64,000 bases of DNA, from the NCBI RefSeq assembly GCF_047496725.1, contig NC_132970.1, positions 14,359,501 to 14,423,500 of the forward strand. Direction: 5' to 3'. The notes beneath the pieces are model-generated. The model searched no databases and had not been told where the DNA came from. It saw only the letters and a list, made by a program, of their open reading frames with translations. This DNA comes from Anoplolepis gracilipes (taxonomy: Eukaryota; Arthropoda; Insecta; Hymenoptera; Formicidae). The position numbers and the translations under genes are program-made. Below are positions 1 through 12,123 of the stretch, piece by piece; position 1 is the first letter of the stretch; each line of letters starts with the position of its first letter.

Positions 1-1728
1 GAAATAAAATTTATAACAAATCTTGATCGCATATAAAATATATTTTTATATATTTAAATCATAGGTAGATGAAAATATTGAAAATATTTATAAATATTTT
101 TCTAATATTTGGAATATAAAATGCAAGTGACAGTAAGATTATGAGTTTAACGACGATTAAAATGGCATATTAATTGAAATTTTTCTTCATAAGTTATTTA
201 TTGTCTATGCTAAATGTCCGTAAATTATTGTGTTATTTTTGCTAAACTAAAAATTGTGCTTTTTCATATATGTAGATTCAGATATTTTTCTATAAGACAA
301 AAATGGCAAGCAATATTTATCGAAAATACGTCAATTATAGAAACTGATATGATTTTATTTTATATTTCATTTTATTTTATTTTATCACTGAACTGTATGA
401 ATTTTGTAAACGAAAACATTTTTTCGTATTATTATATAAAACATAACTATTTCCAAATCGAGAGTATTATATCGAAAGAGACTTGATGATCGACTCGATT
501 GAAATTTCACATATTTCTGCATCCTCGTCCTACATTCTCTGATCGCCACGAACGTCGAGGAGGAAGGGAAAACGGGAAGTACGTGAAAAAAATATATAAT
601 TAAAATCCAACACTGTGGGTGAGATGCATCTCGAGCACGAGCAAGGAAATCAGGGCGAGGAGACGAGAAAATTACCGAGATAGACGAAGGCAGATAGGAT
701 AGAGTGGCTGACGGGTCAGAAGATAAGTGTACGAGAAACAAAAAAAATTACGTTCACGTGGAAAAAGAAAGAGATATGAAAAAAATGTGTGACAAGCGGT
801 CATGCCTTTGCCAAAAAAAAAAAAAAAAAAAAAAAAGTCAAGGGTGCTACCAGAACAAACTGAGAGAACTGCAAAACATATATAAAATTATGCAAGTAGA
901 AAGTAGAATAGAATAAAGCATGTTCTTCAGTAAAAAGGTATTCACATTACTCTATTTGAGATATATAAATCATTATTAAATAACAAAGGAGTGTTATATT
1001 CTATGAAATCAAATTTTCGGATTAAAAAATTGTTTAATTAGAGACACAAGGCAAATTCATTTTATGAAACGCGATGTCTACAACATTTTGCATATCGAAA
1101 ACGCATACAACGCGCTTATAAACTGTACAATTTATAAATAGCGTCTACAAAAGCATCGTTCTAAAACGGGCAGATAATAGGGCACTGACATATCAATTTA
1201 TAATCTCCTTGAATCACACAGTAGTCAAATAAATAAATAGTGAACAATTAAGCATATTTTAACTGGAAACAATCGTCTATATTTCTTACTGAAAACAATC
1301 GTTTATATTCTATATTTTTATTTAATATTAGTGATATGTTAGAAAATTTGGCTTTCTAATAATGCATGAAAATTTATAATAGTTATATATCGACAAAATG
1401 TCATATAATACGATTTAACTCTGGATTAAATAACTCCAGAAATACATTTAACTCACAATTGCAAATATCGTTTCCAATGTATCATTTCCTGAAATCTTAT
1501 TTTTAATTTATCCATTTTATAATACAATTAAAAAATTAGCCATCTAAAATTTAAATTTGTGTTTAATTAATTTTAGTTAAATATATAGACAAGATTTTTT
1601 ATATAGAAGTATCGATTATTAAGAATTTTAATATAGAAATAATATATTGATTATTGAGAATATTTATATATAGAGATATCGATTATTGAGAATTTTTATA
1701 TAGAGAATATTTGATTTTGTTCTGATAA
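1..1728. other. Non-coding, AT-rich
   Basis: No gene is supported. It contains an A-run at 814-834 and three imperfect tandem copies (about 40 bp) of a unit containing TCGATTATTGAGAATTT between about 1600 and 1712, just before the arginine kinase pseudogene. Confidence 0.6.
1598..1712. repeat. Imperfect tandem repeat, about 40-bp unit
   Basis: The unit TATATAGA..ATCGATTATTGAGAAT..TTTATATAGA recurs three times with small changes, ending at the start of arginine kinase homology. Confidence 0.6.
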
Positions 1729-4700
1729 AGGTGCTTTCTCACTGAAGAAGTATGTGACAAGCAGTTCGACGCGCTGAAGACACGCGCGATTACTTGAGGC
1801 TCAACCTTGACGTACGTGATCCAGTCTGATCTGGTGAATTCTCCGAATCTTGCGTGGGGCACGTCTGATCCCGAGGCCTATGGCGTCTTTGCCATATTAC
1901 TCGATCTCGTGATCGAAGAGTGGTTTCAAGGTCCACGATCTTCATCCCGGCCTGGATTGGAGCGAGCCAAAAAAAGTAATCTTGATTCCAAGGGAAAATT
2001 CGCGGTCTCGACGCAGATTCATTGCGTAAAGTCGATCAAGAGTTATCCGTTCAATCCCGCCGCGAGCAAGATTTGCTGCCTGCGAGCTGGAACGAAAAGT
2101 GGATCACATCGGCGGATTTATAAATGAATATTTAAAATTCCAACTCTTCTTCAAGTTGTTGCCCTTATGCGTGAATTTCTAATTATTTGTTTCTTTTTTT
2201 AACTTTGTAATTATTAATAAAGAAAATTTGAGAAAAATGTGAGAAATTTTATTGTATAAAAAATTTATTTTATAAAATTTGTAAATACAATTATTGTTCT
2301 GCTCTGTTTGTTAATATATATATATAAAGATGAACAAAGAATGCTCTTAAACGTTGTTTCATTTATACCAGGGTCTCTAAAGTGCTGAATCCGCCATTCG
2401 TAAAAGATACGCGGTTTATCCCAAGAAAATGATTTCTGCAATTAGTTTTGTATCGTTTAGCGTGGCACGGTGAAAGGGGATTAAAGCTGCCGTAAGAGTG
2501 AGGCTAGAAGATAGCTTTTATAACACGATTATCTCGTGCCTCTAGGTACAGGAAGCTTTAACATTGTTAAAGGAAGAGCTCAAAGAGACCTATTACACGC
2601 TCGGAACATTAGACAAACAGATTCGGCAACAATTACTGGACGATCATTTCCTGTTTAACGAAGGCAAGGACATGTTTCTAAAAGCGGCGAAGCAGATTTC
2701 GACCACCGAGTAAGCTTTCTAAATACGATAATGCATGACGAAAATTAATAGTAGTTATGTTCTCTTTTTTTTTTGTTTATGCTCGAAATTAATGTCGATG
2801 TGTGCACGATTCAACTCTGAATTAAATCGCAAGTGCAAACAAAAATAATTCCACACTTTACATCTTCATGGTCGAAACCGAACGGCGTCTCAAGTATGCT
2901 CAATTTATGTTAAATGCATGCTAAGAGCCAACTTCGACGACCAACGTTATACGGGGTCAAACTTTGATCCGACTTGCTTTTGTTAAAACATTCAATTACA
3001 ACGCCTCAAGTTCCTTCAGCCGGCTCGAAAACATTAATCCCGGTAAGCTGAATGCTCCAAATAGTGCGAAGGCTTATATTGAAACGAAGATTAAATCAAA
3101 ACTTTACCAGATTAATTCAAGTTATTTATGGAAATAGCAAAAAAAAAAAAAGGAAAAGATTGTTATACGATAGCAAACGTTTCCATCCGCAAATTGCAAC
3201 ATGCATTTTTAAGCAGTTTCCTAATTAGAATTTTTCGCGTTTACATTTTACATTTAAGTTACAAATCCTCCCAAAGATATATCTGTATAAACAAACTTTT
3301 ACCGTGTAATGTCTTATATATACGTTAGATAGAGTACAAGGGTGGTGAGTAGCTGATTAAATGAATTTGCATTAATGATTTTCGTCACGATGGGCTCTCG
3401 AAGATCCCTTCGCCCCTAGGATTAGGGAGTTAAAAGGGTTAGAGAGTATTACGGGGCTTAGTATTACGCTTAGAAGGGTGTGGCGTGTGGTGTTTGGAGA
3501 GAGTTTTCCAAGAAAGATAGCCGAATGTTTTGCTGAATTCTTTTCTTTTTTTTATGAGCAACTACGAATCTCACGTTTGTGAAATGCACACAGTGGTATG
3601 AATAATTGATTCATCACTGTGAAAAATGGAACGCGAGTATTTTTTGCTTTCTCTCATCGAAATTTCTCCTGTCGTTGTTTTTTTCATTTCTGTCATTAAT
3701 TAACAGACAGTTTTAAAATACAGACATCATAAAAATAATTCAAGTTATATTTTAAAAGCCCTTTAAAGCAAAAGAGATAAAACGAATTATCGCGTCAATT
3801 AAAAAAAAAAAAGTGTTCGTTCTCTTTACCATTGGCCAAACAAAGGATCCCCGAGCGTCCCTTTCCACGTTTACGCACATCGCATTTGCTATTATGCTTA
3901 ATTAACAGCATCATAACTCTATCGGGTTTCCCCTTCTTTCCTCCTTTCTCTTCACCTTCTCCCGCATTTGACATTGTCGCTAATATTAATTAAATGTACA
4001 ATATACAGGAATATGATTTCGCCATAGGATAGATTTAATTGCGTGCTTTGTTTCTTCTACCGATTGCATATCTCTCGTTGCGTTTCTCTTTTCATTTGCC
4101 GCATGCACTCAACGATTACGGACGCTGCCTGCTTGTTATTCACGAATAATCGTAAACGAATTTATTTTTTTCTTTTAATAGAGAGATTCGTTTCACCGGC
4201 TGAATCAATGCAGACTATCCTTTGAATGCACTAATAGATTAAAGTGCATCCGGCTTCTCGACTTACGCTCATTAATTAGACTTTAGTATACTACGTACAC
4301 ATTATACTTTATATTAAACTGTTTGTTATTTTGTGCCTTTCTCAAAAAGAGATAAATAATATTGTCTCCATTTAATATACTAATTTTATATAATTTAATA
4401 AGAATGTATATTTTATTGCTGCTTTTTGATAATTAATGAATTTAAAAAGTGCTTATTTTTACTAATCAAAATATTCACTAATACAAATCTTTCTACTAAT
4501 CCTGATATATTCAATTTTGATTTTCGTTTAATTTTAATATTTATTAGTTTTTACACTCTTAACTGAATTGAATAATTCCTATACTTCTATTAACAAGATA
4601 ATGAAATGCAAATTGAGAAATCTCTAAAAGATCTTTGCGAAATATGAGTGAAATTAGAACAAGTTTAAGACATACTTGCGTGATACCTTGAGATAAAATG

Positions 4701-5090
4701 ACTTAATCCACATTTCGAGTACTTAATGTGATTATACGAAGAAATAATAAATTTTAAACTCTAAGAAATCGGAGAAAGACTTTCTAACTTCTGGAACACG
4801 CGTTGCGATATATAATATCACTAAATAAGATAATTAACTGTAAAACAAGATGCTTCTCGATTAAAGGTTAAAAGTTACTTTTCTATGATCTATCGGATTA
4901 TCTCTTCCGTGGTATACACGACTTATTACAATATTTATATCAAATACAATAATAATAGCAACATAAAAATATCCTTAACAATGCTAAAGACGACACGACG
5001 TAATGAGAAACCTTTTGCGATTAAAGAAGCACAGCTTTTCGTTTGAAAGTTCAAGGTATATAAAAACTGCGTTCTTGCATCACGCTGTTT

Positions 5091-5140
<50 letters not shown>

Positions 5141-5640
5141 CTCCAGGCAGAGGGATATTTTTTTAACGAGGGGAAAACTTTTCTTGTCTGGTGCAACATA
5201 AGGAGGAGCACATGCGTCTAATATCGACGGAACGAAGTGGTAACCTCGCGGCGATACGAGAGACTCATTAAAGCGGTCCAAGAAATCGGGAAGAAATTGG
5301 AATTCCTACGGAAGCACACTTGGGCTTCCTCACATTTTGCCCTACGAATCTTGGCACGACTATCCGAGCCTTCGTGCACGTTCACCTGCTGAAATTGAAC
5401 GCGGATTATCGGTGGTTCGAGGAGATCGCAGTACGACCGTGCACTCTTCGAGTGAGAATGCGACGATCATTGCGTCGTGGTGACACTAGTGGGTCGTGTA
5501 CCCACCACGTTTTCACCACGGTAAGAGTTCTTATGCAGTTTATTTTTCGCACATTACAAGGGATCCGGAATGTAACAATGGCTGCGTTGCACGACGGAAA
5601 CCTAGTCTACCGCGTGACGGACGATACGGTAATAATAACG
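1729..5640 (+). pseudogene. Arginine kinase pseudogene, introns retained
   Basis: Three blocks match ATP:guanido phosphotransferase in order. Block 1 (1729-about 2100): LTEEVCDKQFDALKTRAIT, TGA stop at 1795-1797, GSTLTYVIQSD, SDPEAYGVFAILLDLVIEEW and KFAVSTQIHCVKSIKSYPFN. Block 2 (2546-2709): QEALTLLKEELKETYYTL and QLLDDHFLFNEGKDMFLKAA, bounded by ctctag and GTAAGC. Block 3 (5147-about 5640): NEGKTFLVWCN, KEEHMRLIS, RLIKAVQEIGKKLEF and LGFLTFCPTNLGTTIRAFVH, with the family's catalytic Cys in CPTNLGT. Block 3 changes frame at least four times, including within a T7 run at 5158-5164 and near 5200, 5250 and 5310. Arginine kinase buffers ATP by phosphorylating arginine. The retained intron-like gaps point to a DNA-level duplicate, not a retrocopy. 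The last quarter is unrecognisable. Confidence 0.85.
5093..5139. repeat. (CT)n tract
   Basis: A nearly pure CT microsatellite that also forms the pyrimidine tract before the AG acceptor at 5146 of pseudogene block 3. Confidence 0.9.
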
Positions 5641-5649
5641 TGAGCTTCT

Positions 5650-6720
5650 GCGCGAACGATGCCTTTCGAAAGCGCTCTACAAAGGACGAAGGCGTTCGAC
5701 GAGAATTCTGCTCGCGGCGCGCAACGAACAAGCCGCAAACAAAACAAATTAATTCAGGAATAGTGTTCCTAACAACGACATTTTACGTGAAGAGTTCGAT
5801 CAGCTGATCAGACAAATGAATATTATATCTTTTCTATATCAATGGATATAGAAGAGAGTGATCAAACTATTGCATTTTATAAAATCTCATTTTTCTTTCT
5901 AAAATATATTTTATATATTGTAAATATATATAAATATATATGTACATATATATATATATATATATATATACATTTATATATATATTATATTTATTGTATT
6001 CAGACAAATATAGAAAATGTTATTTGTTGAACATTTAAATGGTGTTTAAATTTTCTGAACTTTAGAATTGTTGCAAAGTCCTTTTTCATGATTGTATCAA
6101 TTAATAAGATTTATAATTATAAAATAAAAATAAATAAAGAATGCAATTAAAAGACTTAACATTTGCCTTTATTTGTTTTGGTCTACATTGTATAAAATAC
6201 TTTAATTTCATAAAATATTTTAATTTATAATATACCTATTTATTTATATTAATATGTGTATAATACTTTATTTACCTTTATTTATTCGCCATTTTTTTGC
6301 CCTCTGTAACCTACTTACATTTTAATTTTAAAAGACTTAATTTATAAAAAGTTTATATAATTTTGCTAAGTATAAATAAAAAGAGAATGAATTAATAAAG
6401 AAGCATACTTTTTACACACAAATGTTTCTAGATAATGACATTATAAAGATTCAAGAAATAAGGAGTAAGCACGAAAAGAACAAAGGTGGCATTCACGATA
6501 TCAACAGCAATGGGGATTGATGGAACGAAAAGCTCTTTTTAAAATGAGATATTGTTATGATACTGATAAAACTAGGAAAATAGCTGGAAAAAGAATGTAT
6601 CATTATTTTTTTATTAATAGCACACATGTACGAGGTATACACCATTTATATGTATATTTTAGCTATTTTATTATTTTGGTTATATTACTTATTATTATCA
6701 TTATTTATACTAGTAATATT
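5650..6720. other. Non-coding, AT-rich
   Basis: No gene is seen. It holds a (TA)n tract at about 5945-5972 and only short random open frames. Confidence 0.5.
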
Positions 6721-6723
6721 AAA

Positions 6724-7007
6724 TGTTAAAAGATTTGTTAAAATTATTAATATTATTTTTTAAATAATTGTTATATTTAATTGGATGTTAAAAATTTTTA
6801 AACGTTTTTATTGCACTTTTTGTTAATTACAAAACTCTTTTTTGTGACGTTTACAATATTATATATATAATATTATAAATATCACAAAAGAGAGTTTTGT
6901 AATTAACAAAAAGTGCAATAAAAACGTTTTAAAAAAATTTTTAACACTCAATTAAATATAAAAATTATTTAAAAAATAATCTTAATGATTTTAACAAATC
7001 TTTTAAT
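6724..7007. mobile_element. Fold-back (MITE-like) element, about 284 bp
   Basis: Left arm TTAAAAGATTTGTTAAAATT..GCACTTTTTGTTAATTACA and right arm TGTAATTAACAAAAAGTGC..CAAATCTTTTAA are near-perfect reverse complements over about 130 bp around a short loop at about 6857-6890. It has no coding capacity. The family is unknown. Confidence 0.8.
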
Positions 7008-7395
7008 ATATATATATATGTATATTTTTTTTTACATACGTGAGAAATTGCCTTTGAAAAAGGTATTCAATAGTTTCAGCCAGATGCTATCATGATATAC
7101 GAAAAAGAGTTATAATGGTTTGAGTGTTGGGCAAACGTTGGAATAACGTAGATGTAACTATTTACACAGTAAAATGTCGTTTCATAACGATAGGATGTTC
7201 AACGTTACCAAAGCTACGATCGATCAGTTTCTTTCTGCACATTCGTCTCTCCTAAAATAAAATGATTTATCTGATGTCTTTTCTTTTTACCATATATTGT
7301 AGCCCTATACTGTTTTTTTCTCGACATGTTTCATCACGTATATTGTTAATTCACACATTCAAATATAAATCAAATAGATTTATAATCTCTCTTAT

Positions 7396-7700
7396 TTATA
7401 ATATATTCTTTTTCTTAGAGAGCTCCCACAAATAAGATGAATCTATTCGTTTCGCTGATATTGAATTGTCTTTTTTAATAAATCTAGTATCCAAATATTT
7501 CAAAAAGCAGAGATGGCATCTAGCATACATCTTTTCTTTCTCTATGCAATTTTTGTTTTTTTTGTTCGTCACTTCATCTTTTTGCTCGTCTATGTCACAT
7601 TCACTTGTATTACTTCGATCATAGCTATCAATAGTAATAGTCTTTTTCCTTTCACTCCAGCTGACGCTAGAATTCCTTTTCACTGTTCGAGCTTCTTTAT
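7396..7700 (-). CDS. Hypothetical Lys/Ser-rich ORF or exon
   Basis: The minus strand is open for about 100 codons up to a TAA at 7398-7396, with no ATG near its beginning, so if real it would be a last exon. It reads SVSWSERKKTITIDSYDRS, TSECDIDEQKDEVTNKK and RCHLCFLKYLDTRF. The composition looks protein-like for AT-rich DNA, but no family is recognised. A chance open frame is possible. Confidence 0.2.
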
Positions 7701-7739
7701 CTTGTTACACTTGGCTCCTTGATATTTTTCCACCTTATT

Positions 7740-9640
7740 TCAAAGATAGTTTTGGAAGAAATCAGGAGTAATGCTTTACACTTTAGCCTGTTTCTATCAG
7801 ACATCTTTTCCATCTTCGTGAAAACCGAAGATACATAACTCATGAAATGACTTACAAGACGGTAAGAATTCGTAATAAAAATTCATTGAAAAATGTTTGT
7901 GTCAAAGGAATAAATTCCATAGCTAAAAGTCATTCACACTGTTAATGGAAATGATCTTTGAACTAACTAGTTTCGAATACCGTCTCGAAACTGAATCCCA
8001 CTTTTTCGTGACTAAAACCATTATCGTAATACGAAGCACAATAAAAGAATGTGATTAATACATATAAAATGTAAATCGACTTATCCTTGAAAAGAATGAA
8101 AGGTCAGGTCTTTAAATTTTTTATAGCTTACACAATAATCTAATGTCAATAGACATGATGCCCAGGAACTCAAAATTAAAATGTTTTCAACCGTTGTCCA
8201 AACATTTTCTCATTGATGTTTGTTATTACTTTCGTTCCATTTTCAAGAGCCATCTCTCTGAATCTCTTGTCAAATTCATTTATCTCTTATAATGACAAAG
8301 AGAGATAAATTGATTAATGGTATTTATGCATGCAAAAATTGTGACACTTTTTCTTCTTTCTGTATATGTTTGTGAAAAACAATGTGTAAAAGTTTTTCCT
8401 GGAAATAATTTTACTGTCAATATTTTACTGACGATATTATTAAATGAAGGTTTGAAATGCCTTTAAACAGAGAGATAGAAATAAATTCACAAGCTCCCGC
8501 ATTTCGGGCATATTATGAAGAACTTAAAATAATCGACACATTCTATATTTTGATTTTGTTGTTAAAAGCTTGTTCTTAAAAGAAAGAAAGAGAAACGGAA
8601 TAATGATACGAATAACTAATTCTTTCTTTCATTTTAAGTGTCTTGAATTTATATTTGATTTAATTTTCTTATGTGTAAATATACATATGCGGCAAATCTG
8701 ATAATTCTTAGAAGTAATATAAAGCCACAAAATTTGTGAAAATTTTGCAGTTTTGTCTTTCAATTTCCTTTTTTAATCTGGAAAAAAATCATTTGCTCTT
8801 TTGTTAATCTTAATCGTAACAGATTGTATTCGTCAATAAATGTTTATAAAAAATATCCTACAAATTCTTGTCGCTTGCTGCTCATTTTACTTTTTGTGCT
8901 GTTGTTACAACATATTTTTTCTCATTTACTTAAGCTTTTGCTTTTTTATGTATTTTTTATCTTTCTTTCTCTCTCTCTCTCTCTTTGAAAGTTAGAGAAA
9001 TTATATAAAATCAAATTTGCAATTTAAATATTTTAATAGTTTAATAAGTCAAAGTGATTCATTGAGTTTGCATCGATTTGATTCATTTATTTGGGATATC
9101 AAAATATTAGTTAAAAGGTAACAACGCTGAGGATTAAAAACAATGAAAATTATAATATTCATAAAAATTGTAGATTACTAAAATATTAAAATTACAAAAG
9201 TTTATTTTATTAAAACGTTTTATTACATGTAACATTGCTCTTCTCGGAACAAAAATGAAAATAATAATAATTAATGTATTTTATTATGAAATCCAATTCA
9301 TATTCCAAATAAAAATAAACTTTACTCTTCAAATTTAGATTTAATAAATAAAAGTTGAATAATCATATTTAATTCATGTTAGTCAATAAAATCTTCGTAG
9401 TCAATTCCATAATACGATATATTTACACATGTGTAATGTGTGTCTATCATATTTCCATAATTTATAAACTGATAACTGTTAAATCACTGGCTACAATTAC
9501 TGACAATTTTAACAATTCACTGCGACCGTGGTCATAGCAGTAATGTTATATTTACTCAGATTACGGATGACATTATTGCGTATTCAAATGCACACACTGT
9601 GTGCATTGTAATTTAGATACATCTAACATCTGATATCATT
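7740..9640. other. Non-coding
   Basis: No gene is supported; short frames only. It holds a small hairpin, TTTATCTCTTATAATGACAA..AGAGATAAA, around 8279-8310 and a CT tract at 8963-8985. Confidence 0.5.
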
Positions 9641-9645
9641 ATGCG

Positions 9646-9653
9646 TATATAAA
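9646..9653 (+). promoter_or_regulatory. TATA-like box
   Basis: TATATAAA lies in a locally less AT-biased context (gcgTATATAAActgag), upstream of the 35-residue candidate. A near-palindrome TGCACACACTGTGTGCA lies about 45 bases further upstream. It is weak evidence in AT-rich DNA. Confidence 0.25.
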
Positions 9654-9795
9654 CTGAGAGATATATGCGCACATAATAGTTCAATATTTTGATTATCTTA
9701 AAATGATGTTTAGCCACGCTTATCTACAATGCAATGGTAATTGCATCGTTAAGTATAACAGTAACAATAGTTGATTCAGAGAAACAGCACGGACG

Positions 9796-9903
9796 ATGGA
9801 GGTGGTACGATTGCTGCTTATCTGCTGCTTCTTGTTTCTCACACGATCTGATTTACCCATCGTCAGAAATCTTGAAGATGAATCTTGTACTATTGTCGAA
9901 TAA
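9796..9903 (+). CDS. Candidate 35-residue secreted peptide
   Basis: ATG at 9796 opens a frame with a textbook signal peptide: basic-flanked hydrophobic core VVRLLLICCFLFL, then TRSDLPIVRNLEDESC. The stop TAA overlaps AATAAA at 9900-9905. A TATATAAA lies at 9646-9653, about 140 bases upstream. Not recognised as a known peptide. It could also be the first exon of a longer precursor: an AG^ .. ^GTAAGT bounded open segment follows at 10251-10324. No homology was seen, so this stays a hypothesis. Confidence 0.3.
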   Translation: MEVVRLLLICCFLFLTRSDLPIVRNLEDESCTIVE

Positions 9904-9937
9904 AATAATAAATATATATAAGTAGTCAGAACAATCC

Positions 9938-10033
9938 TTTGGAATTAATATCAAGATAATATTTCAATTTATCAGAATTAAAAATAAAGGAAAATGAATG
10001 AACATCGAAATATTATTTTGATATTAATTCTTT
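9938..10033. repeat. Small inverted repeat
   Basis: GGAATTAATATCAAGATAAT.. and ..ATTATTTTGATATTAATTC form arms of about 25-35 bp with a loop of about 40 bp. It is possibly a degraded fold-back element. Confidence 0.6.
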
Positions 10034-10250
10034 ATCGTTCTAATCGTAAATAATATAAAATTATCTATGTGTCTATATCAAATAATATTTTTTTTTTAAT
10101 TTACCATCTAACATCTTTTATTGCTCAAAAGAGAATGTTCATATTCTCTAAGACGTATAGACGTAAATATATATATTTATTTACAAGATCATTTTTCGGA
10201 AGGATATGTTCCTGTTAGCGATATTAATCCATTTATTATTCTTATGTCAG

Positions 10251-10324
10251 GTTCTCGATGTTCACAAAAGCGTGAATAATTGCTATATACCGTATGATAA
10301 GAGTGATGCTGATCGTTCAAAAAA
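10251..10324 (+). other. Possible small exon
   Basis: A 74-base segment is bounded by tattattcttatgtcag and by a perfect GTAAGT. Only one frame is open (VLDVHKSVNNCYIPYDKSD). It may pair with the candidate at 9796, where GTC sites at 9862 and 9895 fit in phase but are weak donors. An alternative is chance. Confidence 0.2.
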
Positions 10325-10329
10325 GTAAG

Positions 10330-11310
10330 TATCGCGTTCTTTTTACATTCTAGTAAAGCAAAATTATTCAGCATTAATTTCAGTTTTGCCGTCATTTTGA
10401 GGCTGTCTGACGAGAATGAATATAAAAATACTGATCCACATTGATGAATTTTAATCTGGTTTTGTTCGGTTGACTAATGTATACAAAAAATCAAAATAAA
10501 AAGATAATATAATTCATACGTAATGACACTTAGAATTTTTATTTTAGTATAAAAAGTATAATAAAATGCTGTAAAATATTTCTCGTAAAAAATAGAATAA
10601 AAAACGTTGATAGCATCCCATGTAGCATATGTTCCTAAAAGATTTAAAGACGTTTTTTTATCGTTTTTAGACATTTTTAAGATGCCTTTTGACCTTTTTG
10701 TGCTGTTTGGGATATTAATTAAACACTGTCCCTTTTAATAAAGAAATGTCTCTTTTTTTCAAAATTATATAATTATGTGTTTGTTCAATAAAGTATAAAA
10801 AAAAACATAAAAAATAGTATGTACATAAAAATATAATTACAAAAATATGGATATCGGAGATGAGTCAGCAGGCATTAACAGCGAGAAAAAGATTTCCCAC
10901 TTTCGTCGACAAAGGTAATCTTCTTATACAAAAGTGCTCCCGGCATCTGAGACTGAGGAACACCGATAAAGATAAACGAGCTTTCGTGCTTAAGGATTAA
11001 CCGAGTGGTCGCGTGTTCCGTAACGATCGATGAAGCGACGAATCGACGGAGAAGAACTGGCACGCTAAGTGTTCGGTCGCTAAGTAAGTAGTAACGAACG
11101 TTGCATGGACGGACAACGTGACGAGGATGCCCCTCGCATCGTTACTTGGAATTTGTAAACGAACCACATATGGCTGCTTGTCCACAGAGTAACAAGTGAG
11201 GGATTGTTAGTCTTTGTTAACATTATTACAAGCTTTGCAAGATATCTTACAAGTATCTAGTATCTCAGCTTAATGTGTTTGAACATATTTGCAATGGTGT
11301 AAATTCAGTT
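10330..11310. other. Non-coding, unidentified
   Basis: Mostly AT-rich. The G+C-richer stretch 10860-11200 has two overlapping minus-strand open frames (62 codons each) without recognisable motifs. It lies downstream of the CAP gene and could be decayed coding sequence. No function is assigned. Confidence 0.4.
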
Positions 11311-11311
11311 C

Positions 11312-11535
11312 AATAAAGAATTTATAATTATTTATCTTAAATTATATATTTATGTTATTATATAATCTAATTTGATATAAACAAGTTGTCAAATAGTTTA
11401 AGGAGCCTATAATTGATGTTCTTTATTCTCTAATCTTTATCTTTTTCCTCTCTTTCTCTCTTGTAATATTAAATTCTTTTATAATCATTTCTTTTTCTTG
11501 TGAATCTATCTTAACTTTTTATTAAAAAATATAGA
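11312..11535. repeat. Tandem duplication, copy 1 (CAP 3' flank)
   Basis: AATAAAGAATTTATAATTA..TTCTTTATTCTCTAATCTTT..TCTTGTGAATCTATCT matches 11583-11815 at an offset of 271 bases, with scattered substitutions. Copy 2 carries the CAP gene's poly(A) signal and abuts its stop codon; copy 1 has no CAP exon attached. Confidence 0.85.
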
Positions 11536-11582
11536 AACCAGAATGCATATTTTCTTTTAGGAAATTTAATAATAAATGCAGT

Positions 11583-11815
11583 AATAAAGAATTTATAATT
11601 ACTTATCTTAAATCATATATTTATGCTATTATGTAATTTAATTTGAAAGAAACAAATTGTCAAATCTAAGTCCACACATCATGTTCTTTATTCTCTAATC
11701 TTTATCTCTCCCTCTCTTTCCCTCTCTCTTATAATATTAAATTCTTTTATAATCATTTCCTCTTCTTGTGAATCTATCTGAATTTTTTATTAAAAAAATA
11801 AAATAAAATATCAGA
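11583..11815. repeat. Tandem duplication, copy 2 (CAP 3' flank)
   Basis: Partner of 11312-11535. It contains the minus-strand AATAAA at 11786-11791 and reaches the CAP stop codon at 11811-11813. Confidence 0.85.
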
Positions 11816-12123
11816 ATATGTAAGTTCGTCTATGAGTGTACTTACTACAGAGGAATTGGTAACGGTCGCTGGGGATGGTCTCGGATGGGCATAGACCCGG
11901 TCGGCCGAGCTTGTAGAGCTCCTGGGGTGCGGTGCGATCGACGGGTCCGTAATTACACACGAGTGTCTCAACCCGATTCTCAAACCCGCCGGGCGTCGCC
12001 GCAGTCTCGTTCAAGTCGAGCGTGTAAATCGTGCGGCCGCAACCAACGTAAATGAACGTCGCCGATGCGAAGGGAATGTAAGAGGAAGAGAGTTGCCACG
12101 GCGCGCTAGAGTAGTTCACTAGT
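11811..12123 (-). CDS. CAP protein terminal exon
   Basis: The acceptor is gtacctttcag. Contains YVGCGRTIYTLDLNET, ENRVETLVCNYGPVDR and YKLGRPGLCPSE, the typical CAP C-terminal cysteine pattern, ending FLCSKYTHRRTYIF and TGA. A minus-strand AATAAA sits at 11791-11786, about 20 bases past the stop. A GTAAGT at 11845 could instead be a donor to a short further exon, but the near stop and poly(A) signal favour termination here. Confidence 0.78.
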
